Source: an uncultured Acetobacteraceae bacterium (GTDB lineage: Bacteria > Pseudomonadota > Alphaproteobacteria > Acetobacterales > Acetobacteraceae). Taken from it: DNA of 48,131 nt. Every line of letters starts with the position of its first letter. The stretch's first letter is position 1. The notes beneath the pieces are model-generated. The model was not told where the DNA came from, searched no databases, and saw only the letters and a program-made list of their open reading frames with translations. The stretch is from the NCBI GenBank assembly GCA_902805625.1, contig CADCTL010000181.1, positions 1 to 48,131 on the forward strand. The letters run 5' to 3'. Below, one piece after another: positions 47,500 through 48,131 of this stretch. Position numbers and translations under genes: made by a program.

Positions 47500-48131
47500 G
47501 TGCCGCCGAACCGCCGCACCGTCGTCCTGGCGCTCGGGGCGTCGCAGACCGTCGCTTGGGGATCGTCCTACTACCTGCCCGCCATCCTGGCCGAGCCGAT
47601 GGCGCGCGACCTCGGCCTCGCGCCCCCTTGGGTGTTCGGCGCCTTCTCGGCGGCCCTCGTCTTGTCGGCTCTGCTGGGCCCGTCGGTGGGGCGCGCGATA
47701 GACCGGCGCGGCGGCCGGCCGGTGCTGGCCTCGTCCAACGGCGTGCTGGCGCTCGGCCTGTGCCTGCTCGCCGCCGCGCAGGGCCCGGGGACGCTGGCCG
47801 CGGCGTGGCTCGTGCTGGGCGCGGGCATCGCGCTCGGCCTCTACGACGCCGCCTTCGCCACCCTCGCCGGGCTGTACGGGCGCGAGGCGCGCGGCGCGAT
47901 CACCGGCGTCACGCTGGTCGCGGGCTTCGCCTCCACCGTGGGCTGGCCGCTCTCCGCCGCGTTCGAGGGGCAGTTCGGCTGGCGCGGCGCGTGCCTCGCC
48001 TGGGCGGGGCTCAACCTCGCGCTGGCGCTGCCGCTCAACCTGCTGCTGGTGCCGCGCGCGCCGCCGCCCGACCGCGCCGCGGCCACCGCGGAGGGCGAGG
48101 CCGCCACCGCGCCGCCGCCCCGCTTCGCCGC
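47500..48131 (+). CDS. MFS transporter, N-terminal part (3' truncated by window)
   Basis: The frame opens with GTG 47500 (MPPNRRTVVLALGASQTVAW) and runs to the window end, about 210 residues, covering roughly the first six helices. The A-motif region is LLGPSVGRAIDRRGGRPVLA, the family loop between helices 2 and 3. Further helices are GLCLLAAAQGPGTLAAAWLV, GITGV-like ITGVTLVAGFASTVGWPLS, and CLAWAGLNLALALPLNLLLV. It resembles small-molecule MFS permeases, with no ligand predictable. The GTG is chosen because no ATG lies in frame between the upstream stops and the first helix. Confidence 0.85.
   Translation, partial: MPPNRRTVVLALGASQTVAWGSSYYLPAILAEPMARDLGLAPPWVFGAFSAALVLSALLGPSVGRAIDRRGGRPVLASSNGVLALGLCLLAAAQGPGTLAAAWLVLGAGIALGLYDAAFATLAGLYGREARGAITGVTLVAGFASTVGWPLSAAFEGQFGWRGACLAWAGLNLALALPLNLLLVPRAPPPDRAAATAEGEAATAPPPRFA

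Noticed and set aside
47178-47519. Minus- and plus-strand short ORFs in the gap before the MFS gene
   Set aside because: Arg/Pro/Ala-rich translations in overlapping frames with no start context; typical of chance frames in GC-rich DNA.

Overview
The window is GC-rich (about 70 percent or more by eye) and gene-dense. Its content suggests an alphaproteobacterium of the Acetobacteraceae, Roseomonas-like: many periplasmic TctC/Bug-type solute receptors, an NdvA-like exporter, DUF1491, a TRAP transporter, and a run of efp, inositol monophosphatase and MotA/OmpA genes. This placement is inferred from gene content, not from a marker gene. I saw no rRNA, tRNA or CRISPR array.

Layout. 1-339 is the tail of an alpha/beta hydrolase. 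340-1500 is decayed prophage DNA with frameshifted terminase fragments. An old-yellow-enzyme (OYE) gene follows. Its downstream gap carries a complete small transposable element: a 195-bp MITE with 23-bp perfect terminal inverted repeats and an 8-bp target duplication (2761-2971). Next come a 933-residue secreted subtilase (3144-5945), an RlpA-like lipoprotein, and a minus-strand unit OYE2-rarA-crcB. Then come an SDR, an RraA-like protein, a translationally coupled RidA/K+ channel pair, and a UPF0114 membrane protein. 12986-17628 holds efp, a SuhB-like phosphatase, and a MotA/MotB/OmpA-like triad that looks like a non-flagellar ion-driven envelope machine. An orphan OmpR-type regulator lies beside a striking AT-rich gap.

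18598-24174 holds DUF1491, a small basic protein, an orphan ABC substrate-binding protein, and a plus-strand run of quinone reductase, SDR, EamA transporter and esterase. A collapsed metallophosphoesterase remnant follows, then an AlkA-like glycosylase coupled to a TctC receptor, a lactate permease, a LigT-like phosphoesterase and an M20 peptidase. At 29285 is a TauD/TfdA-like protein that appears to have lost all its iron ligands. 30234-34312 is a head-to-tail array of four TctC paralogues without any TctA/TctB membrane genes. 34547-40961 has an NdvA-like exporter, a two-CBS protein, a GtrB-like glycosyltransferase, and a complete TRAP operon (dctP, dctQ, dctM) with a strong hairpin after dctP. 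The right end has a Met/Gly/Ser-rich lipoprotein, an EF-hand protein, a second M20 peptidase, a DUF418 protein coupled to a KSTD-like flavoprotein, and the start of an MFS transporter that runs off the window.

Much of the window concerns uptake and oxidative use of small organic acids or xenobiotics: five TctC receptors, a TRAP system, lactate permease, two OYEs, SDRs, an RraA-like protein and a KSTD-like enzyme. This metabolic reading is inference. The best candidates for undescribed biology are the ISL3-like MITE, the MotA/MotB/OmpA triad, the ligand-less dioxygenase homologue and the tandem orphan receptor array.
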